DNA of 64,000 nt, taken from assembly GCA_009741485.1 (NCBI GenBank), contig CM019220.1, forward strand, positions 31,068,185 through 31,132,184. Direction: 5' to 3'. A model generated the notes under the pieces. That model was not told the origin of the DNA, did no database searches, and saw only the letters and a program-made list of their open reading frames with translations. Within the stretch, counting starts at the first letter, position 1, and each line of letters begins with the position of its first letter. Positions 47,401-60,239 of the stretch are shown piece after piece. The stretch is from Malurus cyaneus samueli. Its lineage: Eukaryota > Chordata > Aves > Passeriformes > Maluridae. A program made the translations under genes and the position numbers.

Positions 47401-50028
47401 GGAGTTTTACTATAATGAAACTATACTATAACTGTATTTGAAAAATTGTTTCATAATGCACTGAGAGTACAAATAGATTGATGTGATGCAGGGTACTGAA
47501 AGGTACCTGGGGTTTTGGTTTTTTGAGAAGTGCCTTTTACAGGAGGATATCATAATGTTGCATTTGTGTGTGCTTGCATTTGGGGCCAGTGGACAGGGTC
47601 GGGGTAACCCCGTAAATGAAGAGTTCCTACAGGCTCAGGTGGTCTGAAGGAATGCCCAGGAGCTTCCTCTAAAATCTCAGCTCCACATCTAACTGTTACT
47701 CAAAATTCATTTAGTTGTTAGTCTCACACCAAAAGTTTTTAGTATCAAGTCTGTCAGCAACACCTAGAGTGGTCACAGACCACAGCTGTAGAAGAACAAA
47801 CCTGATCCTTGCACTGTTTTCCATCCCACTCTTCTCTGAAATTTGGTGACCAGGCTCTTTGAATCTATGACATTTGTCCCACTGTCCCCACCAGCCCTGT
47901 GCAGCACTCCTCTGGCATTTGTAAAATAGATGTATGCAGCACCTGCCAAAGCTCTCTCAAGGCAAAATGCCTTTTTAAATCTCTAGGAAGACAGACACAA
48001 ATAATTTCAAAAGCTCTTTTCCCCCTGGTAGCCCAATAATGTAGGTGAAAACTTTCTTGGTTCCATTAGGTTTCAGAATATTTCTTTCTCCTAACTGCCG
48101 TGGTGCTAAGTTCTGCAGTGCTCTTCTGTGAGTTTGGCTGTTAAGCTTGAGTGCCACTGCTCCAAACTGGAGCCACACTACTGGGTGCTGCTATAATGAC
48201 CTTCCTCATGAATATGTATTGCCAGATAAGTAAAGCAGAATAAAAGATTAGAAACTTTTAACACTCAAAACTCTCCAGAGCCTCAGCCCTGGAGATTGGA
48301 AAGGTATTCTGCTTCTTCAGGAGCAGAGCACTGAGCAAGCTTGGGGATCTTTGTGGTCCATTGTTGTGGTTTCTTGGCCTCTAACAAAAAATGTAGAATA
48401 GAGAACCCATTTTTAATGCTCTGTTAAATATTATCTGTACAAAAAGCAATATGTAAAATGCAATAAGAGTTTTGTAAAAATATTTTTAAATTAACCATCA
48501 AGGTGTCTTGGACTAATTACCAAAAAAAATCTGATTCCAGGATGCACCTGGGTATAAGGAGTTTGAATTCATTTCAAAATTAGATCAAATTTAATTCTGC
48601 ACAAAATGGATAGTATTTGATATGATCATAATGAATATTACTGTGTACTGTGCAGTGAGGGAACTCAGCTGAGCTTGCCAGAATTCATTCCTGAAAACAC
48701 CGCCAACACACAGAAAACAGCTTCCCCCCACAGGCACAATATTGAGGAGTTTTAAAAATACTTCAGGGTGATTTTAGAGTTATGCTTCAAAAGTACCTAT
48801 TATGCCATGTAACTCATTGCCTGGACCAGAGTCCTTTCCAGGATCTATGATGTTATGACTTTTTGTGGTCATTCAGTGACCATCTGTCACTTATCTTATT
48901 TGGTTCCACATGCCCTCTGCTCTGCTCATCATTGATTTTATTTTAGTTTTTTCCAAAAAGAGTCATAAAATGTAGCAATTACTGTATTCAAGTCGGGGCT
49001 AAAAAAAGGCCTTTTGTTGCTGCAAATTGTTTATGTTTTTCTAAACTGTTGGTTAGAAGCAGCCAACAAAAGAAGAAGTCACTTTATAGGTGCCCTTTTA
49101 CACTGGGATCATTAAATTCAAGTCCACAGTTTCATTATCAGCTTCTATTTTCAGAGAGGTAAAAGTCATCTGCAAAAATTTCCATGCTAAGTTTTAGTGC
49201 CACAGAGAAGGGTTGACTTTGCTGCCTCAAGTTCCTCGACCTTTTTGAGCTCCATTTGACTGTTTTGTGGTTCTCTCAAAACCTTTAGATTTCCCCTAAA
49301 AACCACAATGTCAGCAAGTCAGCTGCTCTTCTCTCCCTTTCAAGGAGACTTAATCTCCTCAGAGGGCTCACATCCCAGGAATTGGGTTCCCAGTCCCATT
49401 CCAGACCTCTCTGGTGCAAACCCAGGGAGTGCACCCCAACCCCTGCCCCAGGCTCTGTGGATCAGTAAACAGTGTGCTTGTGATGTTACTTCTTTCCTGG
49501 ATTCCAACTAAATACAGAAATTCTGACAATACAGAAAAAAATGGAAGCCCAGAATTTTCATCTATTATTTTGACTAAAAAAATATCTCCAAATACCTTGT
49601 AAAACCACCTTGAGCATGAACTTTACTTTTTACATCATCCTGTAAATTTCAGGCATAGTAATGTTTCTGTTCATTAGCAGCATAGTTACCTCTTGAATAA
49701 ATTGCGTTTAGCATGGTATTAGCATTTCATCAGTCATCAATAATTCCCTTCATCAAGCTAGTTCTAAATCTGGGAGGAAATTTACCTTTATGCAGCTGCC
49801 TTCATCTTCAAGCAATTGTACTAAATCCTACCCTGAGGCAAAGAGTCTCAGTAAATGCCCTAGGTGCAGTGTGTCTTCACCTTGGGGAAATTAGGAACTG
49901 AGATCTGTCTCAATGGCATTTTCAACATGTTGCCCTCAATATTGTGACACCTAAGATTCATAAAGCTGAGATTTTACCTTGCTTTCCCTGCATGCTGAAG
50001 AAGGAGGAACCTGTTAATACACAGATGT

Positions 50029-50158
50029 GTTCAAAGCCAGGTTGGATGGGGTCCTGACTAACTTGGTCTAGAGGGTGGCATCCCTGCCCATGGCTGGGGG
50101 GTTGGAATTAAATATCCTTTAAGGTCACTTCCAGCCCAGGCTATTCTGGGATTCTATG
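50029..50158 (+). mobile_element. CR1 LINE, 3'-end fragment
   Basis: About 130 bp match the extreme 3' end of chicken-repeat-1 LINEs as I know it: CAAAGCCAGGTTGGATGGGG, CTTGGTCTAGAGGGTGGCAT, CCCTGCCCATGG, GGGTTGGAATT, a TTTAAGGTCACTTCCAGCCC block, and the terminal ATTCTATG (50151-50158). The 5' part is missing, as in most CR1 copies, which are usually cut short during reverse transcription. It has only one ATTCTATG unit, and the sequence is moderately diverged from the family pattern, suggesting an old insertion. No reverse transcriptase frame remains. It is the best taxonomic marker in the window. Confidence 0.9.
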
Positions 50159-51690
50159 TTTTGCAACATTCAGGACCAGACAACTGCATTTGGAAGGCAG
50201 CTCCAAGTGCACCTATGCTAACAGTTTTCTGATCCACAAAATATTTCATTATGCCACGTGCTTTAATTTTTTTTAGCTTTTGTGTTCTAATGGAAGTAGC
50301 AGCTGCAAGCACTTTTAAATTTATGAAAAATTCTAACTTCATTTTGCTTTTGCAAAGACATTCTCCTAAGATAGAGGGTCTCTGGCTAATGGATGCAGAA
50401 ATTATACCTATCTACAGAATCTGGCTATTTTTTCCGCCGTTAGAAGTCTCCAAACCATTAGTATTGTTGTGATCTTACTGCTTTTTTAGAGAAAGCCTGT
50501 ATTTTCTGATGGTGTTAGATTATCACTTCAAAGAATCCTAACCACCCAATTAGTAACCTAGCTGAACTAGTACCTTTGAATCCATCATTTCTCTAAGAAA
50601 ACAGGAGAATGAATTCTTGGCTGATGTGGTTTCAACTTATGTGATGCTATTTTAACTTGTATATTCTTTATTTTGAAATTTTTCTATGAGGGTAGTTAGA
50701 AGAATCCAAAGGTGCATCTTGTGTGAAGGATGCATCTTTTCCTCTACTGTTCTTGAATGTCATGATGCATAATTGTGAAAGCAGGCTTGGAGGAGATAAC
50801 ACTGTCAGTCATGGGAACATATGAAAAATAAAAGCTCCCTGGCAATGCTTTTTGCAGTATTTATGATTTCCCAAACTCGTAGTTTCTGTGCTGCTGGCTG
50901 ATCTACTTGTACGATGTTGCTGTTGCACAGGGCCACAGAGCATTTGAAGACAAAACAGGACTTGACCTTTTCTTTTTTTTTTTTTTCCCCAAAAATCAGT
51001 GTGTCTGCCCTAGTGAAAGGGCTTCTCTCCACCACATTGCAGACTATTTTTCAGACTTGTTTTCTCATATTTTCAGATACCATCTTCTCACTCTTGATTG
51101 GCAAGAGGTACATATGTTTTGCTGGATGCTCTGCCCTTCCCGAATGGTTTAAAACCCAAGAGATAGTTAACTTTGTTCTACCAGCTGTCACACTGAGAAA
51201 CAAGACTTGTCTCAGCCCATTTTTATGACTTTTCCTCATTGTGTTCAAGGCAGGACCTTGCTCAGGTCACCTGCAATTACCTTCATGGGAAGTGAGTCAG
51301 AAGTTGCAGGATTTCCTTTATTTGTCACTTGAACTCCCAGACAGCTGCTATTGACAGCTTTTGGTGCTATTGCTTCTTGGGTGGTAATTTACCAGAGGAG
51401 GTTGAGTGTTTTTTAATAAAAATTATATGCACAGGTTTCCAATTATGAAGTAGTGTGGCAATAGAAGTTTGTATTGGTTTTCTATTGGTAGCACTTTGAA
51501 ATGTTTTTCTTGAAACTTACTTTCAAAGTGTTTTATTTTCTTCGCATTTATCTTGGTTCTGCCAGCTTTAAAACGTTCTCTCAATGACTTCTGGGAATTA
51601 CAGCTTAGTGTGGTTCGTTTCTTTTTTCGCTCAAGTAAAGGTTTCCTCTAAGAATGCTGTTTGCTTTCCAATATTAGAATGTGTTGAATT
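50159..51690. other. Non-coding stretch between CR1 and a probable LTR
   Basis: Contains a T14 run (50973-50986) and short frames only. No gene recognised. Confidence 0.6.
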
Positions 51691-51696
51691 CCTAAT

Positions 51697-52018
51697 TGTG
51701 GGGAACGAAAGCCAGCATTGCGGCCCTGCAGGTTCTGAAGTTGGACTTCAGCCGAGAATTGTATCCCTAAGATGTGCTAAAAACAGAGGCGAGTCTGAAA
51801 GTTTGAGTGAAGACCAACAGGACAGAGGACATTACCAAGGCAGCATAGCAGCCTTGGCTGATTGTGATAAAAGGAAGAAGAAATGTTGAAGAGGAACAAA
51901 ACCAGATGAGGCGTATGCCAAAGACAGAGTAAAGAAACTATTAAAAAAAAACTATTATAATGCACCAATCATAAGCTGATAAGTAGAGAACAGACTGCTG
52001 TCCGTCTCTACTGTAACA
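51697..52018 (+). mobile_element. Probable solo LTR (322 bp, 6-bp target duplication)
   Basis: The segment starts TGTGGGG, ends GTAACA and has CCTAAT on both sides (51691-51696 and 52019-52024). Its ends are inverted (TGT...ACA), as in retroviral LTRs. A TATA-like GATAAAAGG (around 51867) followed by ATTAAA (51939-51944) supports the plus orientation, with about 75 bp of U5. Together with its left flank it carries about nine CpG, far above background. A 6-bp duplication and a length near 320 bp suit an alpha/beta-retrovirus-like (ERVK-type) LTR, but I do not recognise the family. A short stem, AGTAGAGA/TCTCTACT (51982-52012), lies at its 3' end. A 101-codon frame (51584-51889) crosses the left edge and is unlikely to be a gene. 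A CpG-rich conserved element with a chance flanking repeat is the alternative. Confidence 0.5.
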
Positions 52019-52024
52019 CCTAAT

Positions 52025-53097
52025 TACAGCAGTCAGACTAGAACTTTGACACCAGAGTAAAAAATAAAAACAACCTTGTGGAGGCTGTCCTGACATCTAT
52101 GCAGCGAAAAACTCATTTTAAGAGAAACGTTTTTCTATCTTACACCATCTTGCCCAAGAAGTTCTGGACAGGGAAAGTGGTGGGAAATACTTTAATGTGT
52201 GAAATTAATTTGAGCTGCAGCTTTTCACATGAAAGATTTCCATAGCTCCTAAACAACAGGGAATTTGGAGCACATGTACATTTACTTGATTGTTTTCTAT
52301 TAAGATTAATTTCTTGGAAAGCACAAAGTAAAGGCACAAATTTTGAGCAAGAATCCTTAATTTGGAAACCATTTCTGATTAAAAAAACAGCAAAATGTGC
52401 TGAGCTTCTAATCACCACAGAAAAACAATTAATTGCATGACTAGTAGTTTGAAGCCAGAGTTTTTCCAAGGATTGTTAGAGTTTGTGGGAATAAGAAACT
52501 ATCTGTAAGTATCAACTTTGTGTGTCAGTTATGTCCTTGAGTCAAATAGAAATTTATATTCACCCAATAAAGTAAAAATTAAGAACATTCATACAGACAC
52601 ACTGAAACTAAGACCAAATCTAAGAGTATAAATTATTGTATGATTAGTTTTTACAACAAAATTATTTTAAGGGTTATTGTCTTTGAAGGTAATTTAACAA
52701 GAAAATAGTCAGTTTTGGATTTACAGTGTTACATAAAGAATATCCTTCCAGAATGCACATTGCTCTAACTACAATTAGCTGGGTGGGTCTCAGAATATGT
52801 TGCTGTTGTAGTATTTCCTTAATGTAAGGTCTTCTAATACTTATTTTGCTACTGTTTTCTAGTAGTCCTATAATTATTTTTCCTCTCTTTAAGTACCATG
52901 CTAATGCCAGACCTATCAGTGAAGGCAAGTTCTAACTCATGGCTTACACAGATGATGTGTACTCAGATTTGTAATTTGGTATTTATATTTAAAATATATT
53001 CAGTGTACTTGATGCCAATAAGAGTAGTTTGGGGAAACACAAAATTAATTAAATGGCAGGTAAAACACTTCACTATCTCTTCTTCAATATATTGAAT
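52025..53097. other. Non-coding stretch, AT-rich
   Basis: Only short, unfamiliar frames (longest 109 codons, minus, 52140-52469). No repeat, exon or RNA gene was recognised. Confidence 0.6.
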
Positions 53098-53160
53098 AAT
53101 CTCTGGGCCTGATTCTGACCTCATTTGCACTAATTTCACATTGGTTGAGTATAACTGACA
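53098..53160. repeat. Possible ancient amniote repeat fragment
   Basis: The string GGGCCTGATTCTGACCTC, followed by ATTTGCACTAATTTCACA, resembles the end of an old interspersed repeat I associate with reptile and bird genomes, where GGGCCTGATTCTGATCTC-type ends recur. The family name and remaining length cannot be given with confidence. Confidence 0.35.
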
Positions 53161-55073
53161 GAAGGGGAATTATTTTTAATTTACTAGAGACTATGTGACA
53201 CCAGAGATTCATTTTTGTATATCATGTCTTTGCATTTCCTAATACAAGGTAATGATGCTAAGCACCTGCTCAGAAAGCAATTCTCATTGTGATGATTCCC
53301 ATTATATTAAATATCACCTGGGGGAAAAAAAAAAAAAAAAAAAAAAAAAACCAACAAAACCCATTGTTTCCTTTTAATAAGCAAATTTAGAAAGCAAGTG
53401 TCTATTAAAAGGTACCTTTAATTGTCATTGCATAAATAGGCACATGGCATTGTGAAAACTGAGCTGGTACCTGCCAGGATGCACAGAGTTTACCAGGAGT
53501 AGCTGCAAAGTGACTGCACTGACCCTCTCTCCAATGACACTTTCTCAAAGCCTCATTCTTCTCATGCACTGAGGCTGAATGGAATTGGAGAATGTCAATG
53601 CACTCACTTCCTTAGGTTGGATAATAAAGTTAATATCAAGTTTTTTTAAACTTACCACCACCAGAGAGGAAGCAGAAGTTAAAATGCAGACTCCACCTGC
53701 TTATCACATCAAGTCTCTAAAGGGTGCTCTGGGAAATATCTGTGGATCTTGAAAACTTGCTCTTGCTGTTGCTCTGTAAGGTTGAAAGGACAAGACAAAG
53801 AATTTATTCTATCTGTATTATATACTGATAGTAATAGTTTTCTTGACCTTCCTGGGCTTTGTACAGAAAATAACATTTTTTTAAGCTGGAAAACAAGAGA
53901 ATTATAGGAAATAAGGGAATCGAGAAAAATGAAGTGATAATTGCAGGTTTGGCACGCTACTCCACAGTTCAATATGGGCATGACTTGCCTCATTGTGTAG
54001 TTTATATATAACTTCATTATAAGCAAAATTACAATTTACTGTAGAATTATATTCTGGAAGGCCTGTTTTATGCATCATATACTTTCCTGGCACCTTACAA
54101 CCATGCTTAACCAGTATAAAATTAACTATATTTATAGGTGCTATCTGAAAGAGCCAAACGTGGGGTTTTTTTTTCCCTCCAACCTATTTCCTAAATCAGA
54201 TACAGCAGCTTAACTTAGAATAGATAAACCTGAAGAATTTCAGCTGTGGTGAGACCTCTGCAGCAAGCTCAGTTTCTGTCCTGTAATAAGATAGATCACC
54301 CACAGAAATTTCCTTTGGATGTGAAAGTGAGCCCTATGGCTCAGCTGCAGTGTGGCCCATCTCTCAGACTGAAAGGGTTTTGTATTAAAGCATAATATAA
54401 GGACAAATAGCTTTTACTTCTAAAAAATAAAGGGTGGGTAATTTCTAAGGTATTTTACCTCCACTAGAGCTACTTTTCTGTATAATGCAAAAGATGAATG
54501 ATAATAATCAAACAAGTAATATTATTGTAAAGTTGTAAGGTGGGGAGAGTTTTATGCTGTGTAGGAAATCAGAAATATTATCTGTTGTCACAGTCCATGT
54601 GCATTTGTCTTGTAAAATTATGCCTTCAGGTGGTAGCTAACCATCCCAGTGTTCAGTAATTACTCTGGCTTATTTATCAGAATGATTGGGTTACTGCCAG
54701 CATTTGAAGAGTTCTGTGACAAAGAAATTCACATGTAATTCACCTTCAGTCTTCTGTGCCATCCATTAGCTGGCATTTCTTAATACCACAGACTGCCTTC
54801 TTCAGGACACAAATTGCCCTGAAGAATAAATAAATAGATAATTTATTTTTTTTCAGGATATTTATCCTTAAATAGATGCTATTTTAACTGCATCAAATAA
54901 TGAAAAACTTCAATCAATATGCAATACAGGGTCCTGGTTCACCAAGATTCACCTTAATTTTTATTTCAGTTCAAGTCAGACATCTTACTCACTAAGTATC
55001 CATTTATACTTAGAAAGGGAAACATGGGGTACACAAAGTGTTCAGCTGGAGGCCATTATGTATAGCCTGGAAC
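53161..55073. other. Non-coding stretch with an A26 run
   Basis: ATTAAA at 53306-53311 is followed 13 bp later by A26 (53325-53350), the arrangement of a reverse-transcribed mRNA 3' end, but I could not recognise a source gene or a flanking duplication. The remainder holds short chance frames only. Confidence 0.6.
53325..53350 (+). repeat. A26 homopolymer
   Basis: Twenty-six A residues, then CCAACAAAACCC. Listed as simple repeat; see the note on the upstream ATTAAA. Confidence 0.95.
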
Positions 55074-55079
55074 NNNNNN
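55074..55079. other. Assembly gap or uncalled bases (6 N)
   Basis: Six N characters interrupt the sequence. The right side (from 55080) is more G+C-rich for about 80 bp than the left. Features crossing this point cannot be judged. Confidence 1.
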
Positions 55080-58000
55080 GACCTCTCCCCGCAGCCTCCT
55101 GGTGATGGCACTGCAGCCTGAGAGAGCTGCTGGGCTTCAGCTCTGGAGAAGAAAAGCTGGTGATTTATTACCATATAATGACCTTCCAGAGTGGGAGCTC
55201 ATCTCAATAGTATATTAAAGCAATCCATTCAGGTATCACAGAATGGATAGGAGAAACGAGATCAAAACTCCCTGAGCCAGACACTATTTATTGCCAATTG
55301 GAAGATAAGCTTCACAGAAGAAGCTACCGTATATTTGCCTTTTGGTATAAAACTATTTTTAAATCTCTAAAGATCTATTTAAAAACGCTTTCAAACCCAC
55401 CTGTCACTCTAAGGTCCATGGGAAGAAAGGACATTTAGCTCAAATCTTCAAACACTGTGGATAGCTTAGTTCTCAGCTTAATATTTCTGGTTTTCATATA
55501 TTACATTTATATATATGACTCAATATAGACATATAAGATATATATAGATATAAAAATTACATGATGATGGCAAGACTTGTTGATATTAAACTCAAGAAAA
55601 TTTGGTAAATTGCATTTAGCAAAGCAAAATGTAAACAATTCTCTACCTTATTTATAAGCATAGTTTGTTCATACATAGACATGAGATATTTTTTGGCCAT
55701 ATATCCCCTTCCTATTACCACCTTGGGAAAGTAGTAGTTAAATTTAAGACCTGAAGCTGTAGTCAAAGATAAGTAATCAATCAGTTACAAATAGGCATGA
55801 TATTTGATAAAAAAATGAAAAGCATTTGTGCTGTCTCCTAGAACAAGAGAAACAAATTGCACAGCAATAGTAGTAGCTGTTCTTACTCACTTGCATGCAG
55901 CTCCATGCAAACCAACCCTCACCTTAGTTCAGAAAAACGAGGCATCTCAAAACACTGTAGAACTCTCCTGTGTTCCTTTAGCTGCTGGAGATGAGAAGCA
56001 GAATTTAAAACCAGCTTTTGCATATCCAATCACTATAAAGAGACCAGAGATCATTATGTGACTTTGTTTTTACTTTCTCATTTTATTCTAAAAAAATAAT
56101 TCCACAGGTTCTTGTAAAATGTCTTTAGAAACTAAGCTCTAAATGATTAGGTGGCATAGAGAAGACCAGGTTGATTAAATGCAGAAATGTGTAGGAATGA
56201 ATGTCAAAATCCTTATTTGTTACAGCTTATATTTTGGGATACATCCTGCAATTTGCCTATATTGTGTTTCAATGAATAGTCTTAAGGTATAGCATAAATT
56301 TTAGGAATATATAGTAGAAAACTCTCACAAATTCCCCACACTTTTAGGCAACACTGCTATCTACTGGGACACTTGTTCAAACCACACCGAGGCCTTTAGA
56401 AATTACAGAGAATAAAACTCATGGCAGCAAACTTGGCAACAAGTCCAAGATGATGCCTGGATGGGTAAGAGCCTGACCCCACAGAGGAGCCACCAGTAAA
56501 AAAATTCACTATGGTGTAAAAAATTAAACTCTGCACTTGTAGTTAGCCAACACTTAAAAAAACCACTTGAAGATAATGGTAACAAATGCTTTTAAGGAAG
56601 GAGGTTTTTCCATGTTCTCCCAACACTGATAGATGTCTGGACTGGCACAATCAGTGATAAAAGTTGTGAAACTTGTCTGAACTGAAAAACCAGTATGTTC
56701 ATGGTTTTCAAGTGAAGTGAAATCATTTCAACAGCAGAGCCAGATACTGTATTGGTTTTTCTAGGAGGTAATTTTTTCTGCAAGCCAAAACTTGCTCAAG
56801 ATACCTGAGGTTGTGGTTGTTTTGTAAAAATCATAGTTACCCGCAGAAGCAAATCCACTGTTATGAAAAGCTGGACGTCTTTTCAACTTACCACCTAACA
56901 ATTTTTTTTGCCAAGTGCTTTCAGGATAATTGTATTCACTTTATAGACACAATCATAGAAGCTGGAACTGTTAAAAGCAGGACCCTCTAAAGAGGAGAAC
57001 ATTGATTAAAATGAAAGCTGCAAATTCTGTAAAGTAAAAGTGTGCTGGACGTGCTTAAAAGTTCTTTAAATTGCAAACTTAATCTAATTTACAGATAGGG
57101 AGACCTTGTTCCCTTTCTTTTGGGGTTGGGAAGCAGAGTGAGCTCAAGCTGCAGAACTTTCACACACATTTTTAATTACTTTAGTGAGTAAACTCTAGTG
57201 TTAGACTGTCTATATCAAATCAGCTGCAAAACAGTTGATAAAAAAGGCAGCATTCTCTTGCCTAGATGATTATACCTGTTAACACAAAAATTCATTTGAT
57301 GTATATGTGAAGAATTCCAGTGGCTGTCTTTTTGATGTCAAGTATGAAAGAGAATACACCTCATTAAATGGCACATCAAAGAATGAAAATGCAATCATTA
57401 ATCTATGTTTTTTGACATTCTCCTAACAATGTGCTGTAGAAATCCATATTGCATCAAATAGCAGAAAGGCCCTGAAAAAATTCCTTGAGTGGTAGAAGGA
57501 CTCCTCATACTTTTCACTTTTCTGTCTTTTAAATTTCCGAAGCTCTCCATTTTCTACCTGAAGGTAGCCATACTCATCTTCTTCTTGCTGATGCAATTTT
57601 AAAGTCTGCCCAACAGAGGCAAGGTTAGAGATGTAAAACATAAACACATATCCACTGTGCTTAAATCCTTCATCTTGGCCATAAATTGCTGCATTTAATC
57701 TATTCGAGTCTCTGAGCATACTGAGCTCTTGGGGCAGTGCATGTATCCAGCCCTAAATTAAAGCAGCCTAATTTCTTCGGAGACTCACCCAGCTCCTCCT
57801 TCTAATGTGCTAAGGAATGTCTCTATGTCTGGTGACACCACCCCAAAGTCAGATTTAAATTGCATTTGATATTGTTTCTAATCAGCAAGGAAATCCATAG
57901 CTGGCAAGTAGGGCAGGTCTCCATCCTCTCTGGCAAGAGAGGAATGGGCTTTGGGTCAAATCTCCTTCCCTGCCTTTAGCAAGAAATGTGGTAGCTGTGG

Positions 58001-60239
58001 GTAATTTGCCTGACAGGACTAAGCCTGTAGCATTCAGCTGATCATCTCTGCTGCTTGGGGAAAGGAAAAGGAGTTATCTGAAAAGTGACGCTTTTTGGAA
58101 AGAATCTGCCTAAAGAGGAACAAAATCCCCCCAGGAAACACCGATGCAGGCAGCTAAAAATCTGAGTTAATGCAGTGCTGGGTCCCTCACTGCTTTCCTT
58201 GCTTGATCTTTATGTCAGGTCTACATGAGACACTGGAAGAGCTCATTCCCCAGTGCCAACCTGCTGTATTTGCCCACAGATAGCTGAGATCCTTTGCAGT
58301 ATCTGAGCATTGCAGTGCCTGGAGAACATCACCTTCTGTGGGCTTTGTTTAAAAATAAAACCCCTAATCATTGTGGGGTTGGGCTTAAAAATTCAAAAAT
58401 AGGATTATGTTTTCCTATGGTTCAATACCAGTAGAGAAAATAAAATTTGCCAGAACATGCTACTGAAAGTTTTCTGGCAAGGATTTTCACTTAAACAGAA
58501 GCTGAAAACAAACATTGCAGGAAGTTCACAGAAGAGTCCTCCTCTGACCTGTAAATGAGAATATTAACACTGGAAATATGCTTCCACAGAGTAATATTTA
58601 TCCAATAACAATAATGTTACCTATTTATGCTATTTAAATCAATATAGTTGGAAATAAACATGTAGATGTTCATTAGACTAGAGAAGATAATCTTCTGAAA
58701 ATATTTTCTTTCTAACTACTGCAAGTAAATGCAAAAGAGGGAAAATACGTGCTGCCATAGGGGAATTAGGAGAATATAAAGTTTCAGGCTGCTGGATTTG
58801 CCAAAGTAAATTTTGTCATTTTAAAATACTCCTATATTACCTACTTACAGATACATACATAATTTAGTCATGAAATAAAGGTGATGTCATACAATTGAAC
58901 AGGATAATTAGCTATCCCTACATCCATTACCAAATGCTAGGAATAATCATGCAATACTTCTGATACCTGTCATAGTAGAAAACTTATGAAGAAAAATGTT
59001 AGTAATTCTGAATGTAGGATAAATCCGACATTTCTCTAGTCTTTACACAAGCTTTTGAAGAAGAAAAAACAGTTTTCCATGTAATATATGCTTTTGATAG
59101 CAGTCATTTACATATGCTTATAACAAATCCAAAAAGTATCTGGCAACACAGAGATTCCTTTCCTTCACCCTTTCAAGGTTTTACTACCCAGCAGGTAACA
59201 GCATAATGTTGCCTTCTGCATTGAATTTGACTCAAACTAGAGCTCTTCGATGCTTAAACCTGCAATTGGCTGCACAAACCCACAGAGCAGAGGGGTGGCA
59301 GGAGGGATGTCTAGAAATCAGGGGAAAGACTTGAACCATCAAGGCTTTTGTGATTAAAAAAGAGGCAAAATAAAGATAAGGGAGATCCTCAAAAGCATAG
59401 ACTTTTGTGGGAAATGAAAACCCATGGCAACAGCTCAAGAATACACTTTGAGATCTATCGAGGGTTGGTCTCCTGGCCAAATATTCAACTATTTTTGAAA
59501 CCTCAAAGTATTAATTGTGTTCATTGATTGTGGGGAAATAATACAAGTGGCTTTTGTTTCCCTTCTAGGCTGGCAATGAGAGGTGACTCTTCCTGCCTGC
59601 AATTTTGAATCTGGCAGGGCATAGCAGAGGTGCACTGTCCTCAGGGTGCTTCACACACAAGCATCCCAGGAGGTTTTCTCTGGCAGTCAATAAGTCAGAA
59701 AGGCATCAGCACGTTGGCTTTTGCCAGGGCGATGGAGAAGGGTGCAGGTCTCAGCAGTTCTCCACACAAGCCTCAGTGCTCTGTGAAACAGACCCTCATT
59801 CCTCATGCAGACAAATGAGTTGAATTAAACCCTGACACATGTTGACATGTAATGGCAATTTTGCGTATTAAACTCAAGCTGAATTCATCCCACCCAGCTT
59901 TAGCAGAGCAGCTGATGTTAAATCATGTGTGCAGGGTTGCAGTAGCACCTGTACAAACCCACTGCTGCACATCTGAGCCATTGCTCCCCTCACTATCAAA
60001 GCAATTTCCCAGTGCCTTGAGCTGAGTCCAACCCTTGCAGCTTGCTCAGCTGTGCTCCTGCTGCACCTACCCAGTACTGTTTATTTGCATTCAAGAGCCA
60101 TGCACATCAGATTATGAATTAAAACATGCTTTGACTCAACTAAAGCCTGTTTGAAAGCCTAAGGGGAGTAAGAAGGAAGTTTTTTCCAGTAGCTTTTCAC
60201 ATGCAGGGAAGGATAAGCTTTAATATCCGCTGCCTAGAC
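55080..60239. other. Non-coding stretch with one protein-like minus-strand frame
   Basis: A TA-rich tract lies at about 55494-55556. The one frame worth attention is on the minus strand, 57423-57752 (98 codons from the first ATG, 109 from the upstream stop). Its product has a charged, Glu/Lys/Gln/Tyr-containing composition unlike the Phe/Ile/Leu/Ser-rich frames around it, but matches nothing I know. No repeat family was recognised. Confidence 0.55.

Larger units (their letters stand above)
40216..50028. other. Long non-coding stretch, no gene recognised
   Basis: A 121-codon frame (40202-40567, plus) and a 114-codon frame (43116-43460, minus) are unfamiliar and lack convincing splice or promoter context. 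Two overlapping hydrophobic minus-strand frames (46533-46891) share the same pyrimidine-rich DNA in different phases, so at most one could be real and neither resembles a known membrane protein. Simple sequence: TGTC repeats near 43421, A25 at 44428-44452. Short inverted repeats at 42503-42523 (8-bp arms) and 47600-47612 (6-bp arms) are within chance expectation. Confidence 0.6.

Noticed and set aside
51584..51889. 101-codon open frame
   Set aside because: It crosses the left edge of a probable LTR, so it joins unique and inserted DNA.
55237..55262. ATCACAGAATGG as a reverse CR1 end
   Set aside because: Only one short word matches; the conserved block that should follow is absent.
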